From: Nocardia carnea NBRC 14403
GTDB taxonomy: Bacteria > Actinomycetota > Actinomycetes > Mycobacteriales > Mycobacteriaceae
Direction of reading: 5' to 3'
Assembly: GCF_000308515.1 (NCBI RefSeq)
Contig: NZ_BAFV01000125.1
Span: 62,001 to 126,000 of the forward strand
Length of the DNA: 64,000 nt
Program-made: the position numbers and the translations under genes
In this document: piece after piece, positions 36,099-45,315 of the stretch
Numbering within the stretch: position 1 is the first letter of the stretch
Layout of the letters: each line of letters starts with the position of its first letter
The notes under the pieces: generated by a model
Told to the model about the DNA's origin: nothing
The model's database searches: none
Seen by the model: only the letters and a program-made list of their open reading frames with translations

Positions 36099-37717
36099 CG
36101 GCGACGCACCAGGAACGGGCCGAGAGCCAGGAGGTCGATCGGCGCGGAACCGAAACATTCGAGGGCATCGCGCGGCGAATCGACCATCGGCCGTCCGGCG
36201 GTGTTGAGGCTGGTGTTGACCACGACGGGCAGTCCGGTGCGGCGCTCGAATTCCGTGAGCATCCGCGCCGTCAGCGGGCTGTCCGCGGGATCGACGGTCT
36301 GGACTCGCGCCGTGTGGTCCACATGGGTCACGGCCGGGATCCGTTCCCGCCAGGCCGGATCCACATCGTGGACGAACAACATGTACGGGCTGGGCAGGGG
36401 GCCGCGATGGAAGATTTCGGCGGCACGCTCGGCGAGCACCATCGGCGCGACGGGCCGGAACTGCTCGCGGCCCTTCACATCGTTGAGGCGTTCCAGGTTG
36501 GCCGCCCGGCCGGGATGCGCCAGCAGAGACCGGTGCCCGAGCGCGCGCGGACCGAATTCGGCCCGGCCCTGGAACCAGGCCACCACCTGATCCGCCGCCA
36601 GCGCCTCCGCCACCTCGTCCGCGATATCCGCGGGCCGGGTGTAGCGGACCTGTGCCGTGCGCAGTACGGATTCGAGCTCCGCGGCGGACCATTCGCGCCC
36701 GAGATCGGCCCCGCGCATCGCGGCACCGCGTTCCCCGAATTCGGCGGCCAGCTGCAGTGCCGCGCCGAGTGCGGTACCCGCATCACCCGCCGCGGGCTGT
36801 ACCCAGATCCGGTCGTAGGGACCTTCGGCGTGCAGCCGGGTATTCGCCACACAGTTGAGTGCGATACCGCCGGCCAGCGTCAGATTCGGCTGGCCGGTCT
36901 GCCGGTGCAGCCACGAGGTGAGCTCCAGCAGTACTTCCTCGAGCCGTTGCTGCACACTCGCCGTCAGATCGGCGTGGTCACGGCCGAGTTCTCCGCCGGT
37001 GACGGCGGGCGCGAAATCGTCCCAGCGCACCGGCTCGGTGCGGAAACCGCCGTCGGCGGTGGTGTAGATCAGTTCCCGGAAGCGATCGAGGAACCGCGGC
37101 GTACCGTAGGACGCCAAGGCCATCACCTTGTACTCGTCGCTGGAGCGGGCGAAACCCAGATGTTCGGTGAGATCCTCGTACAGCAGGCCCAGCGAATGCG
37201 GCAGCCGCTGGGCGGCGAGTTCGACGAACTTGCCGTCCCGGTACTCGCCGGCCAGATACGACTGGCTCTCACCTCGGCCGTCGGCCACCAGTACGGCCGA
37301 ATCGTCGAACGGAGCGGCGAGTGCGGCCGAGGCCGCATGCGCGACATGGTGGCGGACGAAACGTACGATCGCCGGGTCGAGGCCGGGCAGCGCGGTGCGC
37401 AGGAAAGCGGGCGCCCGGCGCGCGTAATCGGTGCGGGTCTCCTCACTCGACGCATCGAGACCACCCAGCGAATGATCGACCAGGCCCGGGTCGTAGGAGT
37501 AGCCGACCGCGTCGAGCTGCTCGGGCCGCAGGCCGGCCCGCTCCAGGCACCAGGCCGCGGCCTGTTCGGGCATCTCCCACGCCGAGAACGGCACGGGCCG
37601 CTTACCGTGCTTACGACGGCTGAACCGTTCCTCTTCGGCGGCGGCGACGATTTCACCGTCCACGACCACCGCGGCCGCGGGATCGTGGAACACTGCGTTC
37701 ACACCTAATATGCGCAC
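36095..37717 (-). CDS. NodU/CmcH-family carbamoyltransferase
   Basis: A 540-aa enzyme that transfers carbamoyl from carbamoyl phosphate to a sugar hydroxyl. It shows the start ILGVNAVFHDPAAAVV, HHVAHA (123-128), a TLAGGIALNCVAN segment, GRAEFGPRALGHRS, and VNTSLN near the end, all family landmarks. GTG 37717 with an upstream GGAAAGG gives the normal start. An in-frame extension to 37891 was dropped. It is linked to the GT2-GmhB gene by a 4-nt overlap. Confidence 0.92.
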   Translation of the reverse strand: MRILGVNAVFHDPAAAVVVDGEIVAAAEEERFSRRKHGKRPVPFSAWEMPEQAAAWCLERAGLRPEQLDAVGYSYDPGLVDHSLGGLDASSEETRTDYARRAPAFLRTALPGLDPAIVRFVRHHVAHAASAALAAPFDDSAVLVADGRGESQSYLAGEYRDGKFVELAAQRLPHSLGLLYEDLTEHLGFARSSDEYKVMALASYGTPRFLDRFRELIYTTADGGFRTEPVRWDDFAPAVTGGELGRDHADLTASVQQRLEEVLLELTSWLHRQTGQPNLTLAGGIALNCVANTRLHAEGPYDRIWVQPAAGDAGTALGAALQLAAEFGERGAAMRGADLGREWSAAELESVLRTAQVRYTRPADIADEVAEALAADQVVAWFQGRAEFGPRALGHRSLLAHPGRAANLERLNDVKGREQFRPVAPMVLAERAAEIFHRGPLPSPYMLFVHDVDPAWRERIPAVTHVDHTARVQTVDPADSPLTARMLTEFERRTGLPVVVNTSLNTAGRPMVDSPRDALECFGSAPIDLLALGPFLVRRR

Positions 37718-37887
37718 CGGCTGCCTTTCCACTCGGAACGCGGGCTCGGCCCGCCGATTCGTTCTAGGCGCTACCCGGCGTGGTGAGCACCAAACCGGGA
37801 CGCCTCGCTCGTTACTCAGTGGCGACTGCGCGGATCGCTCAGCGTCGCGATTACGCCGGTCTGCGGCGGCGCGCAGGCACCGGAGGT

Positions 37888-38886
37888 TCACTGCGGCGAA
37901 CGGCCGGCCACCGGGCTCAGCGCGTGCGTCGGTGGCAGGGTGCGCCCGGCGAACCAGTCGATCGTGCGGCGCAGCCCCTCGGCACGGTCGACCCGCGGCT
38001 CCCAGCCGAGTTCACGTCGTGCCAAGGTGATATCCGGACACCGGCGTTGCGGGTCGTCGACTGCGCCGTCGATGTACTCCAATGCGGACCGGCTCCCGAG
38101 CGCCGCGCGGATCTGTTCGGCCAGCGATCGCACGGACAGTTCGTGCGGGTTGCCGATGTTCACCGGACCGGGATGCCCGGAGTTCGCCAGCGCGTGCAGC
38201 CCGCGCACCGTGTCCTCGACATAACAGAGCGACCGCGTCTGCTCGCCGGTCCCGGCGACGGTCAGCGGTGCCCCCGCCAACGCCTGGGCGATGAAGGTGG
38301 GCACCATCCGGCCGTCGTCGGCCCGCATCCTGGGCCCGTAGGTGTTGAAGATCCGGGCGATCGCCGTGTTCGCGCCGCGCTCGCGGCGGTAGGCCATGGT
38401 CAGCGCCTCGGCGTACCGTTTCGCTTCGTCGTAGACACTGCGCGGGCCCACCGGATTCACATGACCCCAATAGCTCTCGGGCTGCGGATGGACACCCGGA
38501 TCGCCGTACACCTCGCTCGTGGAGGCCAGCACGAACCGGGCACAGTGGCGTTCCGCGAGCTCGAGCGCATTGGCCGTGCCCAGCGATCCCGCCCGCAGCG
38601 TCTCGAGCGGCAGACGGAGGTAATCCGGCGGGGAAGCGGCGGACGCGAGATGGAAGACGATATCGACGCAACCGATCTCGGGAAACGGCTCGGTCACATC
38701 GTGGCGGACGAATTCGAAGCCCGGCCGGTCCAGCAGGGCGGCGATATTGTCCGGTGCCGAGGTCGCGAAATTATCGAGCGCGAGGGCGGCCGTACCGGTA
38801 TCGAGCAGATGCGCGCACAGATGCGAACCGACGAAACCGGCACCGCCGGTCACCAGCGCACGTTCACGGTCTCGGGCCATATCCAC
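37888..38886 (-). CDS. NAD-dependent sugar epimerase/UDP-glucuronate decarboxylase-like
   Basis: A 332-aa extended SDR with GGAGFVG (14-20), HLASAASPPDY (79-89), STSEVYGDP and Y152-x3-K156 in SVYDEAKRYAE. The SPPDY and YDEAKR patterns are those of UDP-xylose synthase, which decarboxylates UDP-glucuronate. With ugd in the same arm, UDP-xylose is the likely product. A dTDP- or UDP-sugar 4-epimerase is the alternative. A 170-nt gap separates it from the carbamoyltransferase start. Confidence 0.85.
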   Translation of the reverse strand: MDMARDRERALVTGGAGFVGSHLCAHLLDTGTAALALDNFATSAPDNIAALLDRPGFEFVRHDVTEPFPEIGCVDIVFHLASAASPPDYLRLPLETLRAGSLGTANALELAERHCARFVLASTSEVYGDPGVHPQPESYWGHVNPVGPRSVYDEAKRYAEALTMAYRRERGANTAIARIFNTYGPRMRADDGRMVPTFIAQALAGAPLTVAGTGEQTRSLCYVEDTVRGLHALANSGHPGPVNIGNPHELSVRSLAEQIRAALGSRSALEYIDGAVDDPQRRCPDITLARRELGWEPRVDRAEGLRRTIDWFAGRTLPPTHALSPVAGRSPQ

Positions 38887-38964
38887 TCCTACCCGGGCAG
38901 CGGGGCCGCCGATCGGTCGGCGGGATCCTGTTGTCTGCCCTGACTCGTCACGGGTGTGCGGTTG

Positions 38965-40185
38965 TTATTGGGCCTGTTCCCGCTCTGCTCCGGCAGTCGC
39001 GGTGGCAGCGGCCACCCGGTGGTAAGCGCGGAGGGTCTCCACGGTGATCCGATCCCACGAATAGCGTGTCCGGACACGATCACGCCCGGCACGGCCGAAC
39101 CGCTGCCTGGTCGCCGGCGAATCCAGCAGTTCGCGTACCGCGTCGGCCAGCTCGTCGGGTGCCTGCGGGGTGACCAGCGTTCCGGTGACACCGTCGACCA
39201 CCGTGTCGGTCAGGCCGCCCACCGCCGCCGCCACCACGGGGACTCCGCAGGCCATGGCCTCGAGCGGGGTGATGCCGAACGGTTCGTACCACGGGGTGCA
39301 GGCAGCCACATCCGCCGAGCGCAGCAGCGGGGCCATATCCTCCCGCGGCACCTGACCGAGCAGCCGCACCCGGTCGCGGACGCCGAGCTCGTCCGCCAGG
39401 GCCAGCAGCCGGATCGCCTCCGGATCGTCGGCGAGATTGCCGTCGTCCGGTCCGCCGACGAGCAGCAGCTCGGTATCGTGCAGCCCGGTGAGCGCGGTGA
39501 TCGCGATATCGAAACCCTTCCGCGGCACCAGCCGCCCGACACTGACCATGCGATACCGTCCCGACCGGGGCGCGCGCGGACCGTCCGGAGTGAACCGCTC
39601 GAGGTCGACACCGCAGGGGATCACCGAGGTCCGGGTCCGCGGCAGGCCCAGACGGGCCAGTTCGAACACCTCGTCGGTGCAGGTCGCGATCACCCGGTCG
39701 GCCTGTTCGGCGATACGCCGTTCGAGTTCGACCCGGCCGGCCGGACTGGTGTCCTTCGAGCCCTGGTAGCGGCGCTTCACCACCCCGAGCGCGTGGAATG
39801 TCTGCAGCATCGGGATACCGAGCGGCCGGCTGGCGGCGAGGGTGGCAAGCCCGGACATCCAGAAATGCGCATGCGCCACATCGGGTGGCCGGTGCTGCCA
39901 TTCGGCGCGCAGATACGCACCGAACTCGTCCATATGCGGGAGGAGTTCATCCTTGGGCAGCGGCTGCGGCGGGCCCGCCGGGACCCGGGTCACCCGGTAT
40001 CCCTGTGCGGTCGTCACGGTGCGCGGCTCATCGGGCTGTTCGCGACGGGTGTAGACGGTGACGTCGTACCCTCGCCGGGAAAGACCCGCGGCCAGTTCGG
40101 CGACATGGACGTTCTGCCCGCCGGCGTCGACACCGCCCAGCGCGGCGAGGGGGCTGGCGTGTTCGGATACCATCGCGATCTTCAT
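38965..40185 (-). CDS. GT4 glycosyltransferase
   Basis: A 406-aa retaining GT-B glycosyltransferase. The N-terminal donor-acceptor loop is MVSEHASPLAALGGVDAGGQ, as in MshA/sucrose-synthase-like GT4. The nucleotide-sugar site is EPFGITPLEAMACG (E-x7-E). An in-frame extension upstream of 40185 lies in another gene's shadow, and GGAAAGGG precedes ATG 40185. Acceptor and sugar unknown. Confidence 0.9.
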   Translation of the reverse strand: MKIAMVSEHASPLAALGGVDAGGQNVHVAELAAGLSRRGYDVTVYTRREQPDEPRTVTTAQGYRVTRVPAGPPQPLPKDELLPHMDEFGAYLRAEWQHRPPDVAHAHFWMSGLATLAASRPLGIPMLQTFHALGVVKRRYQGSKDTSPAGRVELERRIAEQADRVIATCTDEVFELARLGLPRTRTSVIPCGVDLERFTPDGPRAPRSGRYRMVSVGRLVPRKGFDIAITALTGLHDTELLLVGGPDDGNLADDPEAIRLLALADELGVRDRVRLLGQVPREDMAPLLRSADVAACTPWYEPFGITPLEAMACGVPVVAAAVGGLTDTVVDGVTGTLVTPQAPDELADAVRELLDSPATRQRFGRAGRDRVRTRYSWDRITVETLRAYHRVAAATATAGAEREQAQ

Positions 40186-40228
40186 CGGTACGCCCTTTCC
40201 GACCCGGCTCGAGGCCTCGAGTATTCGG

Positions 40229-41200
40229 CTAGGTGACTTCGGCGAGCAGCACATCCCACCGGCGCAGGAAGGCGCCGAGCCCGTAGTGCTCCAGAGCGAA
40301 CTGCCGGCCCGACTTACCCGCCAGGACCGCCAGATCGGGTTCATGCAGAAATTCGTGGAACTTCGCAGTGAGGGCCGCGATATCGGTGGAGGTCGCACCG
40401 GCCTCCGGCGGTACCGCGGCGACCGCCTCGGTGGTGGCGAGGGCGACCACCGGCATACCCAGGTGCATGGCTTCGAGCAGCGACAGGCCCAGGGAGGTCC
40501 ACCGCGCGGTGTGCAGATAGACCCGCCGCCGCGCCATCTCGGCATGCAGTTCGGTCTGGGCGAAATCGCCGATACCGCGCACCGGATGCAGGGTGGGCGC
40601 CGCCGGGGTGAACTCGCCGGCGCCGATCCCGTACAGATCGACCGGCCCGGCCCGGGCGAAATCGGCCAGCAGATCGCTACCGGTGACCCGCGCGCGGCGC
40701 CGGGCCTCGTTGATCAGCGCGACCCCGTGCGGTAACTCCCCGGTGTAGAGCGCGCCGGGGTCCACGATGCCGTGCGGTACCACGCTGGTCGGCGCGCGTC
40801 CGCTGTCCCACATCAGCTCGTTGAAATGGGTGACGTGCACGAGCGGGATATCGGTGCGGTCGGCCAGCGGATGCCGACTGGTGGCCGCCCCGTCGCGGGG
40901 AGCATTGTGCTCGACATAGATCGCCGGGATATCGACACCCGGCCGGCGGCCCAGCCAGCGTTCGGTGAGGTCGATTTCCTCGGGCCGCTGCAGCACGACC
41001 ACGTCGGGTTCGGCCATGCGAAGTGCGTCCGCGGGGACCTCTTCGGCGGCCGGCCAGTCGCGGCCGCACCGGCCCCGGCCCCACGGTCCGCCGCCCGCCA
41101 CCACCGGCAGCAGATATCGGTGCCGGCCTCGGACGAACGATGTGGTCCACGAGCCGTGGACATGCCAGAGCAGAACCCTGAGCTGCCTCGTCTCGATCAT
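40229..41200 (-). CDS. GT4-type glycosyltransferase, first gene of the minus arm
   Basis: A 323-aa protein with LRVLLWHVHGSW at the start, IPAIYVEHNAPRD and HVTHFNELMW in the middle, and TSLGLSLLEAMHLGMPVV near the C-terminus, which is the GT-B donor site with a shortened E-x7-E. ATG 41200 is used, and the frame stays open upstream into the promoter region. It heads the minus arm and shares a divergent promoter with the aldehyde dehydrogenase. Confidence 0.82.
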   Translation of the reverse strand: MIETRQLRVLLWHVHGSWTTSFVRGRHRYLLPVVAGGGPWGRGRCGRDWPAAEEVPADALRMAEPDVVVLQRPEEIDLTERWLGRRPGVDIPAIYVEHNAPRDGAATSRHPLADRTDIPLVHVTHFNELMWDSGRAPTSVVPHGIVDPGALYTGELPHGVALINEARRRARVTGSDLLADFARAGPVDLYGIGAGEFTPAAPTLHPVRGIGDFAQTELHAEMARRRVYLHTARWTSLGLSLLEAMHLGMPVVALATTEAVAAVPPEAGATSTDIAALTAKFHEFLHEPDLAVLAGKSGRQFALEHYGLGAFLRRWDVLLAEVT

Positions 41201-41223
41201 GTCGGTAGCTCTTGCCGGTTCTC

Positions 41224-41301
41224 GCCGGTTCAAACCTTCCGCTATCCAGCGGCAGATACCGATCGTTTCCCGCGCGGCCGGGCAGCGGTGTTTGAACCGG
41301 C
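41224..41301. promoter_or_regulatory. Symmetric 12-bp inverted repeat in the divergent promoter region
   Basis: GCCGGTTCAAAC at 41224-41235 and its exact reverse complement at 41290-41301. The arms lie 24 nt from the ATG at 41200 and 24 nt from the ATG at 41325. In transcript orientation each gene thus has GTTTGAACCGGC at the same distance, followed by a similar CGGCAA segment. This suggests one factor controls both arms. Confidence 0.65.
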
Positions 41302-41324
41302 CGTTCTCGGCAAAGCCGGGAGGC

Positions 41325-42716
41325 ATGAGCGGACCGAGCACTGTCACAGAACCCATCCGGTACCCGGTAACCGACACGATCGAGATCATCGACCCGGCCA
41401 CGGGCGGCGCCGTGGGCATGATCCCCATGACCGGAATCGCGGAAGTGGATCAGCGGGTCGCCGTCGCCCGCCGCGCGCAATCGCACTGGGCGCGCACCCC
41501 GGCGGCCGAACGTGCCGCGGCGCTACGTGCGGGTGCGGGCCGGCTCCGGGCACGCGCCGACGAGATCGCCGCGCTCGCCGAATCCGAAACCGGTCGCCCG
41601 CGGGCCGAGGGCGCCGAGGGAATTGCCGCCGGTGCGGCGACCTTGGAACAGTACGCCGAACTCGGCCCGGTCCACCGGGGCCGCAGCCTGCAGGGCGATA
41701 TCGACGCCACCGATCTGATGGTGTGGGAACCGCGCGGCGTGGTCGTGGCGCTGACACCGTGGAACGATCCCGTCGCGGTGTCCTGCGGTCTGCTCGGCGC
41801 CGCCCTGGTCACCGGTAACACGGTGCTGTACAAGCCGAGCGAACGCGCCCCGCATACCGGCGCCGTGCTGGGTGAACTCCTCGCGGACATGCTGCCGGAC
41901 GGGGTACTGCAGATATTGCAGGGCGACGGCACCGTCGGCGCGGCCCTGGCCGCTCATCACGATATCGACCTCATCGCACATGTCGGCAGTACCGCTGCGG
42001 GCCGGTCGATCGCCCGGAGCGCAGCCGCGACCGGCGCGCATGTGCTGCTGGAGAACGGCGGTAACGATGCGTTCGTCGTCGACGCCGATGTGGATCCGGA
42101 ATGGGCCGCGGAACAGGCCGCGCTCGGCGCCTTCGCCAACTCCGGGCAGATCTGCGTTGCCGTGGAACGAATTTTCGTCCACGAGGCGATCGCCGAACCC
42201 TTCCTGGCAGCGCTGGCCGGCGCCGCCCGCTCCTGGACCCCGGCCCCACTGGTCGATCGCCGCCATCGCGAGCAGGTACACGCTCAGGTGCGTGCAGCGG
42301 TGGCCGACGGCGCCCGGGCGTTGACGGGCGGGACCGTGCCGGACGGACCCGGTGCCCACTACCCGGCGACAGTTCTGACCGGCTGCACCCCCGCGATGCG
42401 GGTCATGCGCGAGGAAACCTTCGGTCCGGTCGCATCCGTACGGGTCGTCCCGACATTCGACCAGGGGCTCGCCGAAGCCGCACGAGACGACTACGGGCTC
42501 GCGGCGACCGTTCTCACCTCCTCGATGGCCAACGCCCAAACCGCGTGGCGGCAGCTGCCGGTCGGCACGGTGAAGATCAACGCGGTGTTCGGTGGCGCGC
42601 CCGGCGGCGCCGCCCACCCCCGCGGCGCCAGCGGGAGCGGCTACGGCTACGGCCCCGAACTACTCGACGAGATGACCCTGACGAAGGTTGTCCACCTGCA
42701 ACCGCCACCCCGGTGA
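41325..42716 (+). CDS. Aldehyde dehydrogenase family protein
   Basis: A 463-aa NAD(P)-dependent aldehyde dehydrogenase. TPWNDPVAV, LYKPSERAP and GSTAAGRSIA form the nucleotide site. The catalytic Glu is E243 in LLENGGND, an unusual form of ELGG, and the catalytic Cys is C277 in NSGQICVA. ATG 41325 has GGGAGG only 1 nt upstream, closer than ideal, so a nearby alternative start is possible. It opens the plus arm of the glycan locus. Substrate unknown. Confidence 0.9.
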   Translation: MSGPSTVTEPIRYPVTDTIEIIDPATGGAVGMIPMTGIAEVDQRVAVARRAQSHWARTPAAERAAALRAGAGRLRARADEIAALAESETGRPRAEGAEGIAAGAATLEQYAELGPVHRGRSLQGDIDATDLMVWEPRGVVVALTPWNDPVAVSCGLLGAALVTGNTVLYKPSERAPHTGAVLGELLADMLPDGVLQILQGDGTVGAALAAHHDIDLIAHVGSTAAGRSIARSAAATGAHVLLENGGNDAFVVDADVDPEWAAEQAALGAFANSGQICVAVERIFVHEAIAEPFLAALAGAARSWTPAPLVDRRHREQVHAQVRAAVADGARALTGGTVPDGPGAHYPATVLTGCTPAMRVMREETFGPVASVRVVPTFDQGLAEAARDDYGLAATVLTSSMANAQTAWRQLPVGTVKINAVFGGAPGGAAHPRGASGSGYGYGPELLDEMTLTKVVHLQPPPR

Positions 42717-43005
42717 TCGGTCCGGTGCCGGACTGTTGCAGCGGCGCTCTGCCGCCGGTGCCAGCGGGCTGCACCGGGCCCGGTCACGTGGGCCTCGTCC
42801 GGCGTGAACAAATCGCAGACTCGGTGGTCGATCGGGCACACATGCGCGGCCCGCGGCCCACTGCCGGGCGGGCAGCGCCCCGAAACCGACAACACTCGAC
42901 CGTGATGCGATCGCCGCTCGCGGCAGACGTCGTGCGGCAGGGGCCGGATCACTGTGCTGCACCGGTGGCCGGATTGGCGCGGGGCGAACCGGGTAAGTGC
43001 GCACC

Positions 43006-43893
43006 ATGCGCGTACTGGTGACCGGATGGTCCAGCTTTGTGCACGGGGAAGCGACGGCCGGGGATGTGCTGAGCATGCGCCGCGTCGGCGAGACCTTGGC
43101 CGGGGCCGGGATTCCGTACGAGACAGCGTGGAGTCCCGGGTTCCGGCCCGAGGCACTGCACCTCGACGATGCCGACTCCGGCCGCTACTCGCATCTCGTA
43201 TTCGTCTGCGGCCCGGCGCACGGCGAACAGGTCCGTACCCTGCACGAACGATATGCGAGCTGCCGCCGCATCGCCGTCGGTGTCACGGTAGTCGACCCCG
43301 CCGATGCGACGGTCACCGGATTCCACCGCGTGCTGCCGCGCGACGACCCGGGCACTGCGCGGCCGGATATGTCGGTATCGGCGAGCACCGGCACCGTTCC
43401 GGTGATCGGCGTGGTCTTCGCCCCCGGACAGGCGGAATACGGGCCGGCGCGTCGGCACCGATCGGTGCACGAGGCATTGGAGCGCTGGTTGAACGGTCTG
43501 GACTGCGCCCGATTACCGCTGGACACCCGGCTCGCCGGCGACGATTGGCGCCACTGCCGCACCCCCGACCAGCTCGCCTCGGTTTTCGCGCGTCTGGACG
43601 CGGTGGTCACCACCCGGCTTCACGGTCTCGTGTTCGCCTTGCGGGCCGGTGTCCCCGTTCTGGCAGTGGACCCGGTAGCCGGTGGCGGAAAGGTGACCGC
43701 GCAGGCGGCTGCCCTGGGCTGGCCCGCCCTGATTCCCGCAGAACAAGCTCTCGACACCGATGTGGTCGACCACTGGTGGGAATGGTGCCTATCGGCCGCG
43801 GGTCGCAAACACGCCCGCCGCAACGAGTTCCCGGCCGCCGATTCCCTGGCGTCCGCTCTGCTCGACGAACTACTGCCGGGACGTTCCGCATGA
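43006..43893 (+). CDS. Polysaccharide pyruvyl transferase family protein
   Basis: A 295-aa GT-B-like protein. RVLVTGWSSFVHGEATAGD at the start and DAVVTTRLHGLVFALRAGVPVLAV near the C-terminus are the family signature. Such enzymes add pyruvyl ketals from PEP to glycans. In-frame GTG 42997 is an alternative start. The stop overlaps the next gene's ATG by 4 nt. Confidence 0.85.
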   Translation: MRVLVTGWSSFVHGEATAGDVLSMRRVGETLAGAGIPYETAWSPGFRPEALHLDDADSGRYSHLVFVCGPAHGEQVRTLHERYASCRRIAVGVTVVDPADATVTGFHRVLPRDDPGTARPDMSVSASTGTVPVIGVVFAPGQAEYGPARRHRSVHEALERWLNGLDCARLPLDTRLAGDDWRHCRTPDQLASVFARLDAVVTTRLHGLVFALRAGVPVLAVDPVAGGGKVTAQAAALGWPALIPAEQALDTDVVDHWWEWCLSAAGRKHARRNEFPAADSLASALLDELLPGRSA

Positions 43894-45311
43894 GCCAGCC
43901 CGGCAACACGACGCAAGGCCACCCACCACGGCCCACCACCGACAGCGCTGCCGAAACCGTGGCCGGCACCGGCGCAGGGGCGGGCCGAAAGGACTCTGCG
44001 CCGGTAAGGGCCGATGGCGGTCCGGAGACCCCTGCCGGTGACGGATCGCAAGCTGCCGTTGCCGAAAGCCCGGACATCGCCGTCGGCCGCGCGACCAGGA
44101 CCACGGTTGGTTCCGAGGGCAGTGGACATGCCGCCGAGGCAGGGACATCCGGTGGTGTCTGGGCGGAGAAGTCCATGCGCGACAGCGAGACAGCCGCGAA
44201 AGACGACCGAACAGCGGCCGCTATCGGCCGGGGACAAGAAGCAGCAGCCTGCGGAAACGCGGCGAGGGAGGTGGGTGTCGGCCTCGAAGACACAGGCAGC
44301 GACGAATCCGGTTCCGCGATCGGCTCCGAACCAGAACCCCGGCTCGGCGGCACCTCCGGGCCTGTTGTCGCCGAGGGGATGGGTACCGTGGCGGACAGGG
44401 CGATGACCGCGGCCGGCGAGTCAGGTCGTGTCGCCGGTGGACGAGCGCGCACCACGGTGGTGATCGCGACCCGGAACCGAGCCCCCGAACTGGCGCGCAC
44501 CCTGACCGAGCTCCGGACGCTGCGGCCGTGTCCGGAGATCATGGTGCTGGACAATGCGTCCGACGACGACACCGCTGCCGTGGCCGCAGCATTCCCCGGC
44601 GTGACGGTGATCCGCCTGCCGCGCAATCTCGGTGCGGCGGCTCGCAATCTCGGCGTCGAAAAAGCTCACACACCGTATGTCGCGTTCAGCGACGATGACT
44701 CATGGTGGGCCGGTGAGGCATTGACCCGCGCGGAAAAGCTGTTCGACGCCTGCCCGAGGCTCGGTCTGGTCGCGGGCCGCACCCTCGTCGGTGCCGCCGA
44801 CCGGGACGATCCCGTCAACGAATTGATGGCGAACAGCCCGCTGGGGCCTTCCGCCGACCTGCCGGGACCCTCGATTCTCGGGTTTCTCGCCTGCGCGGCG
44901 ATCGTGCGCAAGGAGGCCTACCTGGGAGTCGGCGGGTTCAGCCCGCTGCTGCATTTCGGCGCCGAGGAAAAACTGCTGGCGCTCGATCTGGCCGCGTCCG
45001 GTTGGCAGCTCTGCTATGTGGCCGATATCCGCGCCCACCATCACCCTTCGGCGCAGCGGCCGCCGTCGCAGTGGCGCCGGCGCGCCGAACAGCGCAACAA
45101 CGCGTTGATCACCTGGATGCGCCGCCCGCTGCGGAGGTGTGCGGCGGAAACGGCCCGCCTGCTCGCACGCGCCGTCCGGGAGCCACGGACGGCCCCGGTG
45201 GTGGCCGGAGTTCTGCGTCGGTTGCCGTGGGCGCTGGCGCAGCGGCGCCGGCTGCCACCGGAGGTCGAGCGGGGTGCCGCAACGCTGGAACTCGCCGAGG
45301 AAAGGAAGTGA
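43890..45311 (+). CDS. GT2 glycosyltransferase with long disordered N-terminus
   Basis: A 473-aa protein. Residues 1-185 are low-complexity Ala/Gly/Ser/Glu/Asp/Thr without a fold. The GT2 domain runs from TTVVIATRNRAPE (188) with VLDNASDDDT and AFSDDDSWW (265-273, the D-x-D site). The coupled start at 43890 overlaps the previous stop. ATG at 44379 or 44403 would give a conventional GT2 start, so the extension may be untranslated or a genuine tail. Confidence 0.82.
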   Translation: MSQPGNTTQGHPPRPTTDSAAETVAGTGAGAGRKDSAPVRADGGPETPAGDGSQAAVAESPDIAVGRATRTTVGSEGSGHAAEAGTSGGVWAEKSMRDSETAAKDDRTAAAIGRGQEAAACGNAAREVGVGLEDTGSDESGSAIGSEPEPRLGGTSGPVVAEGMGTVADRAMTAAGESGRVAGGRARTTVVIATRNRAPELARTLTELRTLRPCPEIMVLDNASDDDTAAVAAAFPGVTVIRLPRNLGAAARNLGVEKAHTPYVAFSDDDSWWAGEALTRAEKLFDACPRLGLVAGRTLVGAADRDDPVNELMANSPLGPSADLPGPSILGFLACAAIVRKEAYLGVGGFSPLLHFGAEEKLLALDLAASGWQLCYVADIRAHHHPSAQRPPSQWRRRAEQRNNALITWMRRPLRRCAAETARLLARAVREPRTAPVVAGVLRRLPWALAQRRRLPPEVERGAATLELAEERK

Positions 45312-45315
45312 TCGG

